Below are positions 38,248 to 46,117 of a stretch of 46,117 nucleotides of DNA, piece by piece. Where the stretch lies: the NCBI RefSeq assembly GCF_000285575.1, contig NZ_HE611053.1:237788-283904 (forward strand). The letters run 5' to 3'. Source of the DNA: Clostridium senegalense JC122. GTDB lineage: Bacteria > Bacillota > Clostridia > Clostridiales > Clostridiaceae. The translations under genes and the position numbers were made by a program. A model generated the notes under the pieces. It ran no database searches. It had not been told where the DNA came from and saw only the letters and a program-made list of their open reading frames with translations. Each line of letters opens with the position of its first letter. Position 1 is the first letter of the stretch.

Positions 38248-39225
38248 ATGGCTAAATTAAATTGTAAAAAACCCTATTACATAGATGATTTTTTAAATTA
38301 TATGACTACTGTTAAAGGTGTCTCAAAAAGTACTCTAAAGGCCTATACATCAGATATAAATCTTTTTCTTAGATTCTTGAAATTGCATAAAAATTTAGTA
38401 CCTCTAGATACTTACTTTGATAACATCCCTATCAATGATATTTCTATTGAACTTTTAAAAACCCTTACATTAAATGATTTTTATGCTTATGTCTCCTATT
38501 TAGAAAACTCTAGAGGAAATGGTCCTAGTGCTAAGGCAAGAAAAGTTGCTAGTTTAAAATCTCTTTTTAACTATCTTGTAAATAAAGTTAAGTTAATTCC
38601 CTACAATATTACACTAGAACTGGAGTCCCCTAAATTAGGAAAACGTAGCCCTATTTATCTAACATTAGATGAAAGTAAAGATCTTTTAACTGCCGCTAAA
38701 ACTAGAGATAAAAATTCACAAAGAGATTATTGTATCATTACCCTATTTTTAAATTGTGGACTTAGATTATCTGAACTTTGTAGTATAAACATATCTAATA
38801 TTAAAGGTGACATATTAAAAGTTTTAGGAAAAGGTAACAAAGAAAGAACTATATATTTAAATAAAGCTGCACTAAAATCTATAAATAATTATATGCCTAT
38901 TAGAAATGAAATTAATTTTAGAGTTAAAAATGAAGATAAAGACGCCCTATTTATAAGTGGAAAATATGGTAGAATTAACAAAAGAACTGTAGAGAGAATA
39001 GTAAAAAAATATGTTGGGCTTGCAGGTCTTGATAAGGATAAATACACACCACATAAGCTAAGGCATACTAGTGCTACTTTAATGCACAAATACGGAAAAG
39101 TTGATGTTAGAACATTACAACAGATTTTGGGTCATGAAAATGTAGCCACAACTCAAATATATACCCATGTAGACAATGACACTTTAAGAGAAGCTATAAA
39201 TCAAAACCCATTGATGGATGAATAG
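38248..39225 (+). CDS. Tyrosine recombinase (XerC/XerD-like)
   Basis: A 325-residue site-specific recombinase. An N-terminal SAM-like DNA-binding domain (about 10-125: 'FLNYMTTVKGVSKSTLKAY') is followed by the catalytic domain. All active-site residues are present: Arg173 ('CGLRLSEL'), a Lys in 'GKGNKER' (about 195-198), His269 and Arg272 ('HKLRHTSA'), His296 ('LGHENVATTQIY') and the nucleophile Tyr305. Length and the plain domain layout fit housekeeping Xer enzymes rather than phage integrases. I see no tRNA, direct repeats or mobile genes beside it that would mark an attachment site. AGGAGG is the ribosome site. Confidence 0.88.
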   Translation: MAKLNCKKPYYIDDFLNYMTTVKGVSKSTLKAYTSDINLFLRFLKLHKNLVPLDTYFDNIPINDISIELLKTLTLNDFYAYVSYLENSRGNGPSAKARKVASLKSLFNYLVNKVKLIPYNITLELESPKLGKRSPIYLTLDESKDLLTAAKTRDKNSQRDYCIITLFLNCGLRLSELCSINISNIKGDILKVLGKGNKERTIYLNKAALKSINNYMPIRNEINFRVKNEDKDALFISGKYGRINKRTVERIVKKYVGLAGLDKDKYTPHKLRHTSATLMHKYGKVDVRTLQQILGHENVATTQIYTHVDNDTLREAINQNPLMDE

Positions 39226-39382
39226 ATACTAATAGAATAAAAAATATATTATAGAAAATAATAAACATATAAATGCAATCTGTAACTAGTTAAAGATGGT
39301 ATTTATTTAACAAATGAAGATAAAGAGGAGAAATAATGCTCTTTATTTTACTAAACAAATGAAATAAGTAAGGAGGAGAATA

Positions 39383-41332
39383 ATGACTACAAATAAAAAG
39401 CTTTCTCACAATGTCTATGGAGGAATTAAAGGTGAAGATTATATGCCTTTTGTACCTACTGATGTAGCAATGCCAGAAGCAACTACAATTTCTATAATAA
39501 TTGGTATTATATTTGCTTGTATTTTTGCAGCAGCTAATGTATATCTTGGATTACAAGTTGGAATGACAATAGCTGCAGGTATACCAGCATCTATTTTAGG
39601 CGCTGGTATTTTAAAGAAAATATTTAGAAGAAATAATATTTTAGAAGCCAATATGATACAATCCGTTGCGGCTATGGGTGAATCTATAGCTGGTGGTATA
39701 ATATATACCCTTCCCGCTATAATAATTTGGGGAATGACTTTAAATCTTTATACAATCTTTGTTTGTACTGCCCTTGGTGGTCTACTAGGTCTAATTTTTG
39801 TTATTCCATTTAGAAAATATTTAATAGTTGAGCAGCATGGTGAATTAATTTTTCCAGAAGGTATGGCTGCTGCCGAAGTTCTTGTTACAGGAATGGAAGG
39901 TGGAAGTGGTCTTAAAACTGTAACTACAGGTATTGGTGTTGGTGCCCTATTTAAATTTTTTTCATCTGCATTTAAAATTTGGCAAGAATCACCAGAATGG
40001 GTAATAACTCCTCTTCAAGGAACATTAATTGGAGTTAATGCAATGGCCTCTCTTGTAGGTGTTGGCTTTATTGTAGGACTGGAAGTAGCTCTTTATATGT
40101 TTGGTGGTGCACTAATTGCATGGCTTGGGCTTATACCATTAATAAAATATGTAGGAGCAGATCTTATGACTCCCTTGTTTCCTTCAGCATCTTTAATATC
40201 AGAAATGGGTGCATGGGACATTTGGAGTCAATACATAAGATATATAGGTGCTGGAGCTGTTGCGGCTGGTGGATTTATTAGTCTTGGTAAGTCATTACCA
40301 ACAATAATAAAATCTTTTAAAACAGCACTACAAGGACTTGGTGGAAATAGTGAAACTACTATAGTAAAAAGAACTGATGTAGATACACCATTAACCTGGG
40401 TTTTAGGTGCAGCAATTTTAGTATTCATCCTTGGTTGGTTCCTACCAGGTTTAAAACTAGGTGCTTTAGGTTCATTTTTAGCAGTATTATTTGCATTCTT
40501 TTTTGCTGTAGTTTCAGCAAGAATGGCAGGAATTATTGGAGTATCTAATAATCCAGTATCAGGAATGACTATTGCTACCCTACTGTTTATTACAGGAATC
40601 TTAAAATTATTTAGATATGAAGAGCAAGCTGGTATGAATACTGCAATACTTTCAGGAGCTGTAGTATGTATAGCTATAGCTGTTGCTGGTGGAGTTGCTC
40701 AAAGTTTAAAAACTACTTACATAATTGGTGGTACTCCAAAAAAAGTTGAATGGTGCATGTATTTAGGTTTATTTTTAGCTTCTTTTGCAGCTGGTGGTGT
40801 TTTACTAATGCTACATAACAGTTATGGAATTGGATCTAAAGCTGTTCCAGCACCACAAGCTACATTGATGTCTATGGTCATCAAAGGTGTTATGACTGGA
40901 CAATTACCATGGACACTAGTTGTTGTAGGCGCTATTCTAGGAATATTTTGTGCATTGGCAGGACTTCCAATACTTCCAGTGGCACTTGGACTATACTTAC
41001 CAATACATTTAACTACGGCAATTTTAACTGGTGGAATAGTAAGAACTTTTGTAACTAAGAAATTTAAAACTAATGAAGAACAAGGTAAACTTCAAACAGA
41101 AAGAGGTATACTATTATCTTCAGGATTGGTTGCTGGAGATGCATTAACAGGAATACTTGTAGCAATTATTTCAACAATTACAATTGGAGGTACTCCTCTA
41201 TCAGAAAAAATATCTATTGGAACAAATTTTATGCCGTCAATTGCTAACAGTCCTTGGACTGCATTGGTAGCCTTTATATTATTAGCATATTGGGTATATG
41301 CATTTTCAATTAGAATAGAAGAAAAAGCTTAA
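39383..41332 (+). CDS. OPT family oligopeptide/metal-chelate transporter
   Basis: A 649-residue integral membrane protein with about 14-16 hydrophobic segments. It is typical of the bacterial OPT group: 'TISIIIGIIFACIFAAANVYLGLQVGMTI' (shown here only as landmark start and end: TISII...VGMTI), 'EANMIQSVAAMGESIAGG' and 'EQHGELIFPEGMAAAEVLV'. The last resembles the YSL/OPT 'FPEG' region. It starts at an ATG after AGGAGGAG. OPT proteins import short peptides or metal chelates, driven by protons or sodium. No neighbour specifies the substrate, although a D-aminopeptidase gene lies 2.5 kb away on the other strand. Transcribed alone: a terminator follows. Confidence 0.92.
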   Translation: MTTNKKLSHNVYGGIKGEDYMPFVPTDVAMPEATTISIIIGIIFACIFAAANVYLGLQVGMTIAAGIPASILGAGILKKIFRRNNILEANMIQSVAAMGESIAGGIIYTLPAIIIWGMTLNLYTIFVCTALGGLLGLIFVIPFRKYLIVEQHGELIFPEGMAAAEVLVTGMEGGSGLKTVTTGIGVGALFKFFSSAFKIWQESPEWVITPLQGTLIGVNAMASLVGVGFIVGLEVALYMFGGALIAWLGLIPLIKYVGADLMTPLFPSASLISEMGAWDIWSQYIRYIGAGAVAAGGFISLGKSLPTIIKSFKTALQGLGGNSETTIVKRTDVDTPLTWVLGAAILVFILGWFLPGLKLGALGSFLAVLFAFFFAVVSARMAGIIGVSNNPVSGMTIATLLFITGILKLFRYEEQAGMNTAILSGAVVCIAIAVAGGVAQSLKTTYIIGGTPKKVEWCMYLGLFLASFAAGGVLLMLHNSYGIGSKAVPAPQATLMSMVIKGVMTGQLPWTLVVVGAILGIFCALAGLPILPVALGLYLPIHLTTAILTGGIVRTFVTKKFKTNEEQGKLQTERGILLSSGLVAGDALTGILVAIISTITIGGTPLSEKISIGTNFMPSIANSPWTALVAFILLAYWVYAFSIRIEEKA

Positions 41333-41341
41333 TATTGTTAT

Positions 41342-41373
41342 GGGTGGAGTTTTGTACTCTACCCTATTTTTAT
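41342..41373 (+). terminator. Terminator after the OPT transporter gene
   Basis: GGGTGGAGT and ACTCTACCC (one G-T pair) around a short T-rich loop, then TATTTTTAT. Confidence 0.75.
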
Positions 41374-41463
41374 ATGTTTTTTTAATTTCTATTTACTTTT
41401 AAAGTGAATTTGTATTAAATTTAGATATATGTGTAATAATTTTAAATATAAGGAGTGAGTATA

Positions 41464-41889
41464 GTGATAAAAAAAGAAAAAAATTATGAAGAGCAAGATA
41501 ATTTTCTTAGATATATACCAGTTATCAAACATGAGGATTATAAAATAAAGGATGATATTGTATATTTAATATTCTATCATAATAAATTAGCAGAAAGATT
41601 TTTAAGAAAGATTAACAAAAAAAGGCCTGCTATTAGTGATATTAAATTTGATAAAATAGGTAGCAATGTTTGGATGAATATAGATGGTAAAAAAAATGTT
41701 TATGATTTAGGTAAATGTCTACTTGAAATGCCTATTTTAAAAAAGGAATATGAAAATACAACAGAAAAAGATTATATTAATGGATGTCACCCTATCTATC
41801 AAAGACTTATAATGTTTCTGCGATATGTAAGTAAAAAAGGTTGGATTTCTTTTATTTTATCAGATGATATAATAAAAGATAAACATTAA
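41464..41889 (+). CDS. PqqD-like protein, no RiPP partner visible
   Basis: A 141-residue protein. GTG 41464 is preferred over GTG 41455, because AAGGAG at 41450-41455 needs spacing. The C-terminal two-thirds follows the PqqD / RiPP-recognition pattern: a beta-rich start with 'VYLIFYHNKLAERFLRKI', then 'IGSNVWMNIDGKKNVYDLGKCL' (key W and DG; landmarks only), and a winged-helix end 'RLIMFLRYVSKKGWISF'. PqqD domains normally hold a precursor peptide for a radical SAM enzyme. No such enzyme or precursor is seen here, so it is an orphan in this window. Its job may be outside RiPP synthesis. Confidence 0.65.
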   Translation: MIKKEKNYEEQDNFLRYIPVIKHEDYKIKDDIVYLIFYHNKLAERFLRKINKKRPAISDIKFDKIGSNVWMNIDGKKNVYDLGKCLLEMPILKKEYENTTEKDYINGCHPIYQRLIMFLRYVSKKGWISFILSDDIIKDKH

Positions 41890-41891
41890 TA

Positions 41892-41935
41892 AAAACCTCT
41901 ACCTTTCTAATTTAATAAGGGTCGAGGTTTTTTTA
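41892..41935. terminator. Terminator after the PqqD-like gene, possibly bidirectional
   Basis: AAAACCTC-T-ACC and GGT-C-GAGGTTTT form an imperfect stem with a T tract, in the gap between convergent genes. Confidence 0.7.
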
Positions 41936-41972
41936 TATAACATATAATTTTAAAAGCTATATTTTAATTTTA

Positions 41973-42464
41973 TTATTTATCAGTACTACCAAAGCCACCT
42001 ATTCTTTCACTGCCAATAAAATCATCGTCATCTGCTAAAAGATATTTTCTAAAGATTCCTTGACCTATAGCATCGCCTTTTTCTATAATCCAAGGTTTAT
42101 TACCTTCATTTCTTAACTTAATAAAGTAGTGACCTTCATTACTATCGCAATTATAATAATCACTATCACCAAGTCCTATAGTGTTTGCAAGTCTTATATA
42201 ATATTTAAATCCCATTCCACTTCTAGGATATATGTCTAAACTTTCATCGTTAAGCATATAAGATTTGAATCCAGTTGGAATTATTATATCCTCTTTAGGA
42301 TTCAATATAAAACTTATAGGAGAATATATATCATAGCCTGCTGCTCTAGCTGTAGCTCTTTTAGGCAATTTTAACTCATCATAAGATACATTTAAATCTT
42401 GAAAATCTTTTTCAAATTGATTTATAGAAATTTTTTCAAAGCCTCTAGTTCTTTTTTTATTCAT
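41973..42464 (-). CDS. dut: dUTP diphosphatase
   Basis: A 163-residue trimeric-type dUTPase, which hydrolyses dUTP to dUMP and pyrophosphate and keeps uracil out of DNA. All five motifs are visible: 'AAGYDIYSP' (motif 1, about 41-49), 'YPRSGMGFK' (2), 'TIGLGDSDYY' (3, with Asp replacing the more common Ile-Asp arrangement), 'GDAIGQGIF' (4) and the C-terminal 'RIGGFGSTDK' (5), the glycine-rich flap over the active site. An AAGGAGA ribosome site lies 8 nt upstream. It has about 35 extra N-terminal residues compared with short bacterial forms. It converges with the PqqD-like gene. Confidence 0.92.
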   Translation of the reverse strand: MNKKRTRGFEKISINQFEKDFQDLNVSYDELKLPKRATARAAGYDIYSPISFILNPKEDIIIPTGFKSYMLNDESLDIYPRSGMGFKYYIRLANTIGLGDSDYYNCDSNEGHYFIKLRNEGNKPWIIEKGDAIGQGIFRKYLLADDDDFIGSERIGGFGSTDK

Positions 42465-43261
42465 TTAAAAGTCTCCTTTTCTTTAGATATAACATAATTA
42501 TACATAAATAAAATACTATTAACAACTTTAAAGAGATATGAAAGAAATTTTATGATATATTTCATATATATAGTTGAAATTATAAAATTTACCGAGGATA
42601 TATATTTAAAATCTATAAAAAATGAAATTAAAACATGTTTTTAAATTCAAAATATACTTTAATTTAAAGATTAAATATACAATTTATACAAGTAGGCACT
42701 AAGATTTTATTAAAACTTATTAAGATTCCAAAATATAGAATGAAAAAGTTTAAAATAATATATGTTTTTATTTATAAAAAGAAATTTTCAAAGTAAAAAA
42801 ATTCAAAGTAGAGCTGATTATTAAAAAAATTCCCGAGGCTATACAAGAATTTCACTTTTAAAATGAAATTTGTAAATATTATAAATTCAATTATTGTATA
42901 AAACAAATATAATTCAGTTATATAGAATATGTATATAAAAAGTTTCTTTTTATAGTTAAAATTATCATTTTTGCATATTTTATTAGTATTTTGATAAGAA
43001 TTATAAATATTAACCTGAACAAATAAATCTATATTAATGTATAAAATAAACTTACTCAATTACTTTATATATTTATTACAGAATATTAACAAAAAAGTAA
43101 GAAAAACATGGTTAAAAATGGTAAAATATATGTTAAAATTAATCTACATAACAGTTCAAGATAATATTTTATATCAATATTATTATCAATGTGTATATTA
43201 ATATAAAGAATAATTATTTTAAACTACATATTTTTATTAACTTTATAGGAGTTGTTGTAAA
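42465..43261. other. Long AT-rich non-coding gap
   Basis: Almost 800 nt between the divergently oriented dut and small membrane protein genes. One minus-strand open frame (42772-43059) is Phe/Tyr/Ile/Asn-rich, with no good ribosome site, and looks accidental. Two short matching boxes, CCGAGGnTATAnA, occur at 42592 and 42833, about 240 bp apart. A small hairpin follows the second (AATTTCACTTTTAAAATGAAATT, 42848-42870). Function unknown. Confidence 0.5.
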
Positions 43262-43678
43262 ATGCTATTTAGTGAAATATTTCAAAAATACCTTTCTATG
43301 TATATACTTGCAATAACAGCACTCTTGGTTGGCAAGCTTGTTGGTTTTAAATTAATATTTTTTACACTAGCTTTATTATTGTTATTTTTATGTATTGTAC
43401 TAAGAAGAGATTTGAATTTTCATGAAAAATTTATAGAATTAGTAAATGTTAAAGAATTTAACAGATATATGTTAAGTGGTCAGAAGAAGCAAAAGAATAT
43501 TAGAGTATCAAATGTTTTAATAATATTTCTTTGGTCGATCACTTTTTTAATAAATGCAGTTACCATACCATGGAAGGCAGGTTTTAAAACTGTGTTATGC
43601 AATTTTATTTTTGTAGTTTTAGTTGTTATGATTTTTTTAAGTTTTATAGGGATATTTGTTTATAAAGATGAAGTTTGA
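43262..43678 (+). CDS. Small membrane protein, 138 residues, unknown
   Basis: An unrecognised integral membrane protein. It has about four hydrophobic segments: two at the N-terminus (about 12-46), and two after a charged cytoplasmic loop ('RRDLNFHEKFIELVNVKEFNRY', landmarks only) at about 88-105 and 112-133. It has a TATAGGAG ribosome site 10 nt before the ATG and a strong terminator just after the stop. It is transcribed alone. No catalytic motif is seen. The long upstream non-coding gap may contain its control region. Confidence 0.72.
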   Translation: MLFSEIFQKYLSMYILAITALLVGKLVGFKLIFFTLALLLLFLCIVLRRDLNFHEKFIELVNVKEFNRYMLSGQKKQKNIRVSNVLIIFLWSITFLINAVTIPWKAGFKTVLCNFIFVVLVVMIFLSFIGIFVYKDEV

Positions 43679-43682
43679 AACA

Positions 43683-43739
43683 TAAAAGTCTATGTGAGAT
43701 AGAATTAATTAATATTTTATCTTCACATAGGCTTTTTTA
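43683..43739 (+). terminator. Terminator after the small membrane protein gene
   Basis: AAAGTCTATGTGAGATA pairs with TATCTTCACATAGGCTTT around an AT-rich loop, followed by T residues. It can serve the plus strand clearly and perhaps also the minus-strand gene downstream. Confidence 0.85.
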
Positions 43740-43854
43740 TATTTACTTATAAAGACTTATAAAGTTTCAAGTTACTTTTAAAAGTCTTTATTGCCAAAGT
43801 TTAGGTATATAAAATTAAGTTTTATTAGTTTATAAATTGCTTTAACTACTAAAT

Positions 43855-44658
43855 TTATGTTAAAAATAAAAATGCTTGTAGAACTTCAAAATAATCTTTA
43901 GATTTAAAAGTTATAGTATTGCTGTCTTTTAACTCAACTTTTGGAAAAAAGCTAGCTTTATAGGCATCATTATGATTTTTATAACTTATTTCCACATTAA
44001 AACTGTTAGGTAAGGGTTCTATAAATTTATCAAAAACAGCTTCTTTTATTAAATTTTCTGTTGTTTTTAAAATTGTATCTTCTATTTCCATAGGGTGGAT
44101 ATTTACAGCAGAATCTCCTACTCCAGTTTTAGTTACAATAGTCTTAATATTTTCATTAACCTTTTTAACTTCTTCACACAATGCTCTATCTCCAGTTACT
44201 AAAACAACAGGAACACCTATATATAATGAAGTATAATAATTAATTTTAAATTCACTAGCTATTTCATCATTTATTTTTATATATAAAATTTTATTAGGGT
44301 CCATTGTATGAGCTAAAGGACTTCCACTTGTTCCACCAGCACTATGATAACCTATAAATATACTGCAATTAAAACTTTTATCCAGTCCTTCCATCATTAG
44401 ATAAGGATGATAAGCCCACCCTCTAATTAAATTGGCTTCTCTAGGTAAGTCTCTATGAATTATATTTCTTCCACTTTCATGCGCATCCTTTATAAAAATA
44501 TCAGCTGTACTATTCTTCAATGCACCTAAACAAACGGCATTAACTTCTCTTGTAAGTTGAATCTTAAATTCTTCATAATCTTCCTGTCCTTTTGTAGTTT
44601 CATTCCAATGACAAATATCACTTACCCCTTCAATATCTGCACTTATAAAAATTTTCAT
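43855..44658 (-). CDS. M55 family D-aminopeptidase (DppA-like)
   Basis: A 267-residue cytoplasmic zinc peptidase of the M55 family, whose known member DppA removes D-amino acids from peptides. Motifs: 'ISADIEGVSD' at the N-terminus (metal-binding Asp and Glu), 'KDAHESGRN' (His and metal ligand), 'FIGYHSAGGTSGSPLAHT' (His residues of the zinc site and active centre) and 'VPVVLVTGD'. The length is normal. A GAGGTG ribosome site lies on the minus strand. It could supply amino acids from D-peptides such as wall fragments. It stands alone here, not beside a dpp transporter. Confidence 0.9.
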   Translation of the reverse strand: MKIFISADIEGVSDICHWNETTKGQEDYEEFKIQLTREVNAVCLGALKNSTADIFIKDAHESGRNIIHRDLPREANLIRGWAYHPYLMMEGLDKSFNCSIFIGYHSAGGTSGSPLAHTMDPNKILYIKINDEIASEFKINYYTSLYIGVPVVLVTGDRALCEEVKKVNENIKTIVTKTGVGDSAVNIHPMEIEDTILKTTENLIKEAVFDKFIEPLPNSFNVEISYKNHNDAYKASFFPKVELKDSNTITFKSKDYFEVLQAFLFLT

Positions 44659-44758
44659 TTAAACACCTCTTTTATTTGTATATACTATAGAGTTTATCAT
44701 ATAATTGTTTATTTATAGCTAACTAATATTCATATACTATTTTAATATTATGGATTAA

Positions 44759-44826
44759 TTGACTTAAAAAGTAAACAAATATAAAATGTATAATATATAC
44801 ATTTTATATTTGTTCTATATAGAACA
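44759..44826 (+). promoter_or_regulatory. Candidate promoter with two palindromes
   Basis: TTGACT (44759-44764) and TAAAAT (44782-44787), spacer 17 nt. Overlapping the -10 is a 12-bp inverted repeat (AAATATAAAATG...CATTTTATATTT, 44778-44812). Just after it is a perfect 16-bp palindrome, TGTTCTATATAGAACA (44811-44826). Both lie before the ATG at 44844. The 16-bp site is a good candidate for a dimeric repressor operator. Confidence 0.45.
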
Positions 44827-44843
44827 TTAAATGGAGGTATGAA

Positions 44844-45331
44844 ATGAAGAAGAGTGAAAAATTAATAGCTATTTGTATAATTTTTTTAGTTTTAGGACTT
44901 AGTTTATATAAAAATAGTTCCTTTTATATTAATTCTAATATGTATTTATCTAGTAAAGATGAATCCGATAAAAGTATTTATCATATGACAAATGTAATAG
45001 ATTCACAGGATGGAAAGAGTTTTGATTTTGATAAATTTACAGGTAAGTGGTCTTTAATGGAGGCATTTTGTGATAAAGATACAAAAATAGTTATAAAAGA
45101 TAAAACTAAGATTAATAAGGGGTTATTTTACATTGTAGTATTAGATTCCAACTATAACATAGTAGCTAAAAAAATGAAGTAAAAGAAAATGAAGATGAAG
45201 ATATAGAAGTTAATATACCTAAAAGTGATAAATATTTTATTAGAATTATTGGTGAAGATGCAGGCGGACACCTTAATATAAAGGTAAAAGGAAATGATAA
45301 TATAAATCACATAGATTTTTTTTCAGCTTAA
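44844..45331 (+). CDS. Small exported protein of unknown function, one frameshift
   Basis: Merged length is 162 residues. A TGGAGG ribosome site precedes the ATG. An N-terminal hydrophobic segment (about 7-22, 'LIAICIIFLVLGLSLY') acts as signal peptide or membrane anchor. The outside part is polar and beta-rich ('TKIVIKDKTKINKGLFYIVV', 'YFIRIIGEDAGGHLNIKV'), like a small beta-sandwich. The frame breaks at A7 (45168-45174). One extra A gives ...IVAKKNEVKENEDEDIEVN.... No family recognised. The palindromes upstream suggest dedicated regulation. Confidence 0.7.
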
Positions 45332-45391
45332 TTTATTTAAAAATTATTTTTGTAAAGTGCATAAAAATTGTACTAAAGTCAATAATTGAAA

Positions 45392-45529
45392 TAAGAATTG
45401 GTGATAAAATGGTCTCCACTCACCTTAATGAATATTTGTAAAATGTTTTTGTTGTGTAAATTTTCTCTCTATATTTACTTATTAAAACATAAATGGAATG
45501 TGTATTTAAATAATTATCACCAATTCTTA
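45392..45529. repeat. 138-bp element bounded by a 16-bp perfect inverted repeat
   Basis: TAAGAATTGGTGATAA (45392-45407) and TTATCACCAATTCTTA (45514-45529) are exact reverse complements enclosing 106 bp. No coding capacity is evident inside. It could be a small MITE-like element, a structured RNA or a long-loop terminator between two genes. Confidence 0.55.
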
Positions 45530-45535
45530 AACCTA

Positions 45536-46117
45536 TTATTTTTCGTTATTCTTTTGAGTTCCCATTATAAGCTTACGTATAACTTCCCCGTCTTCCTCAC
45601 GTTTTTCCATAAGATGCATTATTTTATTATTTAGTTCTGTTTCTTTACTACTTAATCTTTCTTTATATTCTTCTTCTAAAGTTAACATTTTTCTTTCATA
45701 TTCAAGTTTAATTTTTTCAAGTTCCATTTCACTTAAATATATATTTTTATTAGTTAACTCCTCTACCTCTTTTTTATAATTATTTTGTAAAATAGTAAGC
45801 TTTTCTTCGAGATTTTCAACTTTAAGCTCTTTTTCTTTTAAGTGATTTTTTAAAGTTAAAATTTCTTTTTCTAAATCATTTATCAATTTATTTTTCTTTT
45901 CATCTACCTCTTTTATGCTTTTAAACTCATATAGTGATTTTTCCATATCTTTATTTTTTTCTTCTAACATAACATTAAAGTTCTTTAATTGATTTAAATC
46001 ACCTTCTAAAGAACTTATTTTCTTATCTCTTTTATCAATTTCTTTATTAAGCTCTTTTAATTTATTATTTTCTTCTTTTAATGTAGCTATCTCCTTTTTA
46101 AGATTATTTATCTCTCC
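45536..46117 (-). CDS. Long coiled-coil protein, N-terminus beyond the window
   Basis: A minus-strand reading frame that is open to the window edge, so the start is outside; an internal ATG at 45970 is not the true start. The visible 193 residues are almost purely Lys/Glu/Leu/Asn heptad repeats ('LKKEIATLKEENNKL', 'DLEKEILTLKNHLKEKEL'), ending in a short tail 'IRKLIMGTQKNNEK'. This predicts a long helical coiled coil. It is too generic to assign: SMC-like, cell-shape and phage-type proteins share such sequence. Confidence 0.75.
   Translation of the reverse strand, partial: GEINNLKKEIATLKEENNKLKELNKEIDKRDKKISSLEGDLNQLKNFNVMLEEKNKDMEKSLYEFKSIKEVDEKKNKLINDLEKEILTLKNHLKEKELKVENLEEKLTILQNNYKKEVEELTNKNIYLSEMELEKIKLEYERKMLTLEEEYKERLSSKETELNNKIMHLMEKREEDGEVIRKLIMGTQKNNEK

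Noticed and set aside
38248-39225. Recombinase as the integrase of a mobile element
   Set aside because: No tRNA, attachment repeats, excisionase or phage/plasmid genes nearby; the layout fits a chromosomal Xer-type enzyme.
39314-39367. A 17-codon leader peptide and small hairpin before the OPT gene
   Set aside because: There is no ribosome site and the ATAAAGAG/CTCTTTAT hairpin is short with a weak T tract; not enough to call an attenuator.
42772-43059. Minus-strand open frame of 95 codons
   Set aside because: The composition (Phe, Tyr, Ile, Asn) is what random AT-rich DNA gives; there is no clear ribosome site or motif.
45398-45634. Plus-strand open frame of 78 codons
   Set aside because: It runs through the inverted-repeat element and into the antisense of the coiled-coil gene, has no ribosome site and a low-complexity product.

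Overview
The window looks like a low-GC Firmicute, most probably a Clostridium (sensu stricto). It is very AT-rich with A/T-ending codons, and shows strong GGAGG-type ribosome sites, CWB2 cell-wall anchors, a clostripain-family protease and U-tailed terminators. I cannot name a species. I see no rRNA, tRNA, CRISPR array or insertion sequence.

Layout. 1-2998: the end of an ABC-2 permease gene, a second related permease, and exodeoxyribonuclease III. 3373-26854: a block of about 23 kb on one strand that opens with a sigma-A-like promoter, a cobalamin riboswitch and its terminator. It encodes a lipoprotein with a DUF4430 (transcobalamin beta-like) domain, a 1118-residue CWB2-anchored protein with two DUF4430 units, a CWB2-only protein, a complete ECF vitamin transporter (EcfT, a fused double ATPase and an S component), a C11 clostripain-like protease, and six secreted proteins built from alpha/alpha-barrel (prenyltransferase/squalene-oxidase-like) modules. 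Three of those six also carry DUF4430. 27057-37759: a pair of ABC exporters, an ABC-F ATPase, two CPBP membrane proteases and two unknown proteins. 37791-46117: a small basic protein, a tyrosine recombinase, an OPT transporter, a PqqD-like protein, dUTPase, a small membrane protein, an M55 D-aminopeptidase, a small exported protein and a truncated coiled-coil protein.

Main interpretation. Human intrinsic factor and transcobalamin consist of an alpha6/alpha6 barrel plus a small beta domain (the DUF4430 fold) that together enclose cobalamin. This window puts both folds many times over, on secreted, lipid-anchored and wall-anchored proteins, behind a cobalamin riboswitch and beside an ECF importer. 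The simplest reading is a Gram-positive surface system that captures cobalamin or related corrinoids and passes them to the ECF transporter. The riboswitch, the transporter and the domain types are read from the sequence; the ligand and the hand-off are inference.

Data caution. Ten genes are broken by thirteen single-base length changes in A or T runs (5-9 nt), after which an intact frame continues. They hit unrelated genes, including exoA, and are most simply sequence errors. I describe these genes as single merged coding regions and give the run to check in each.
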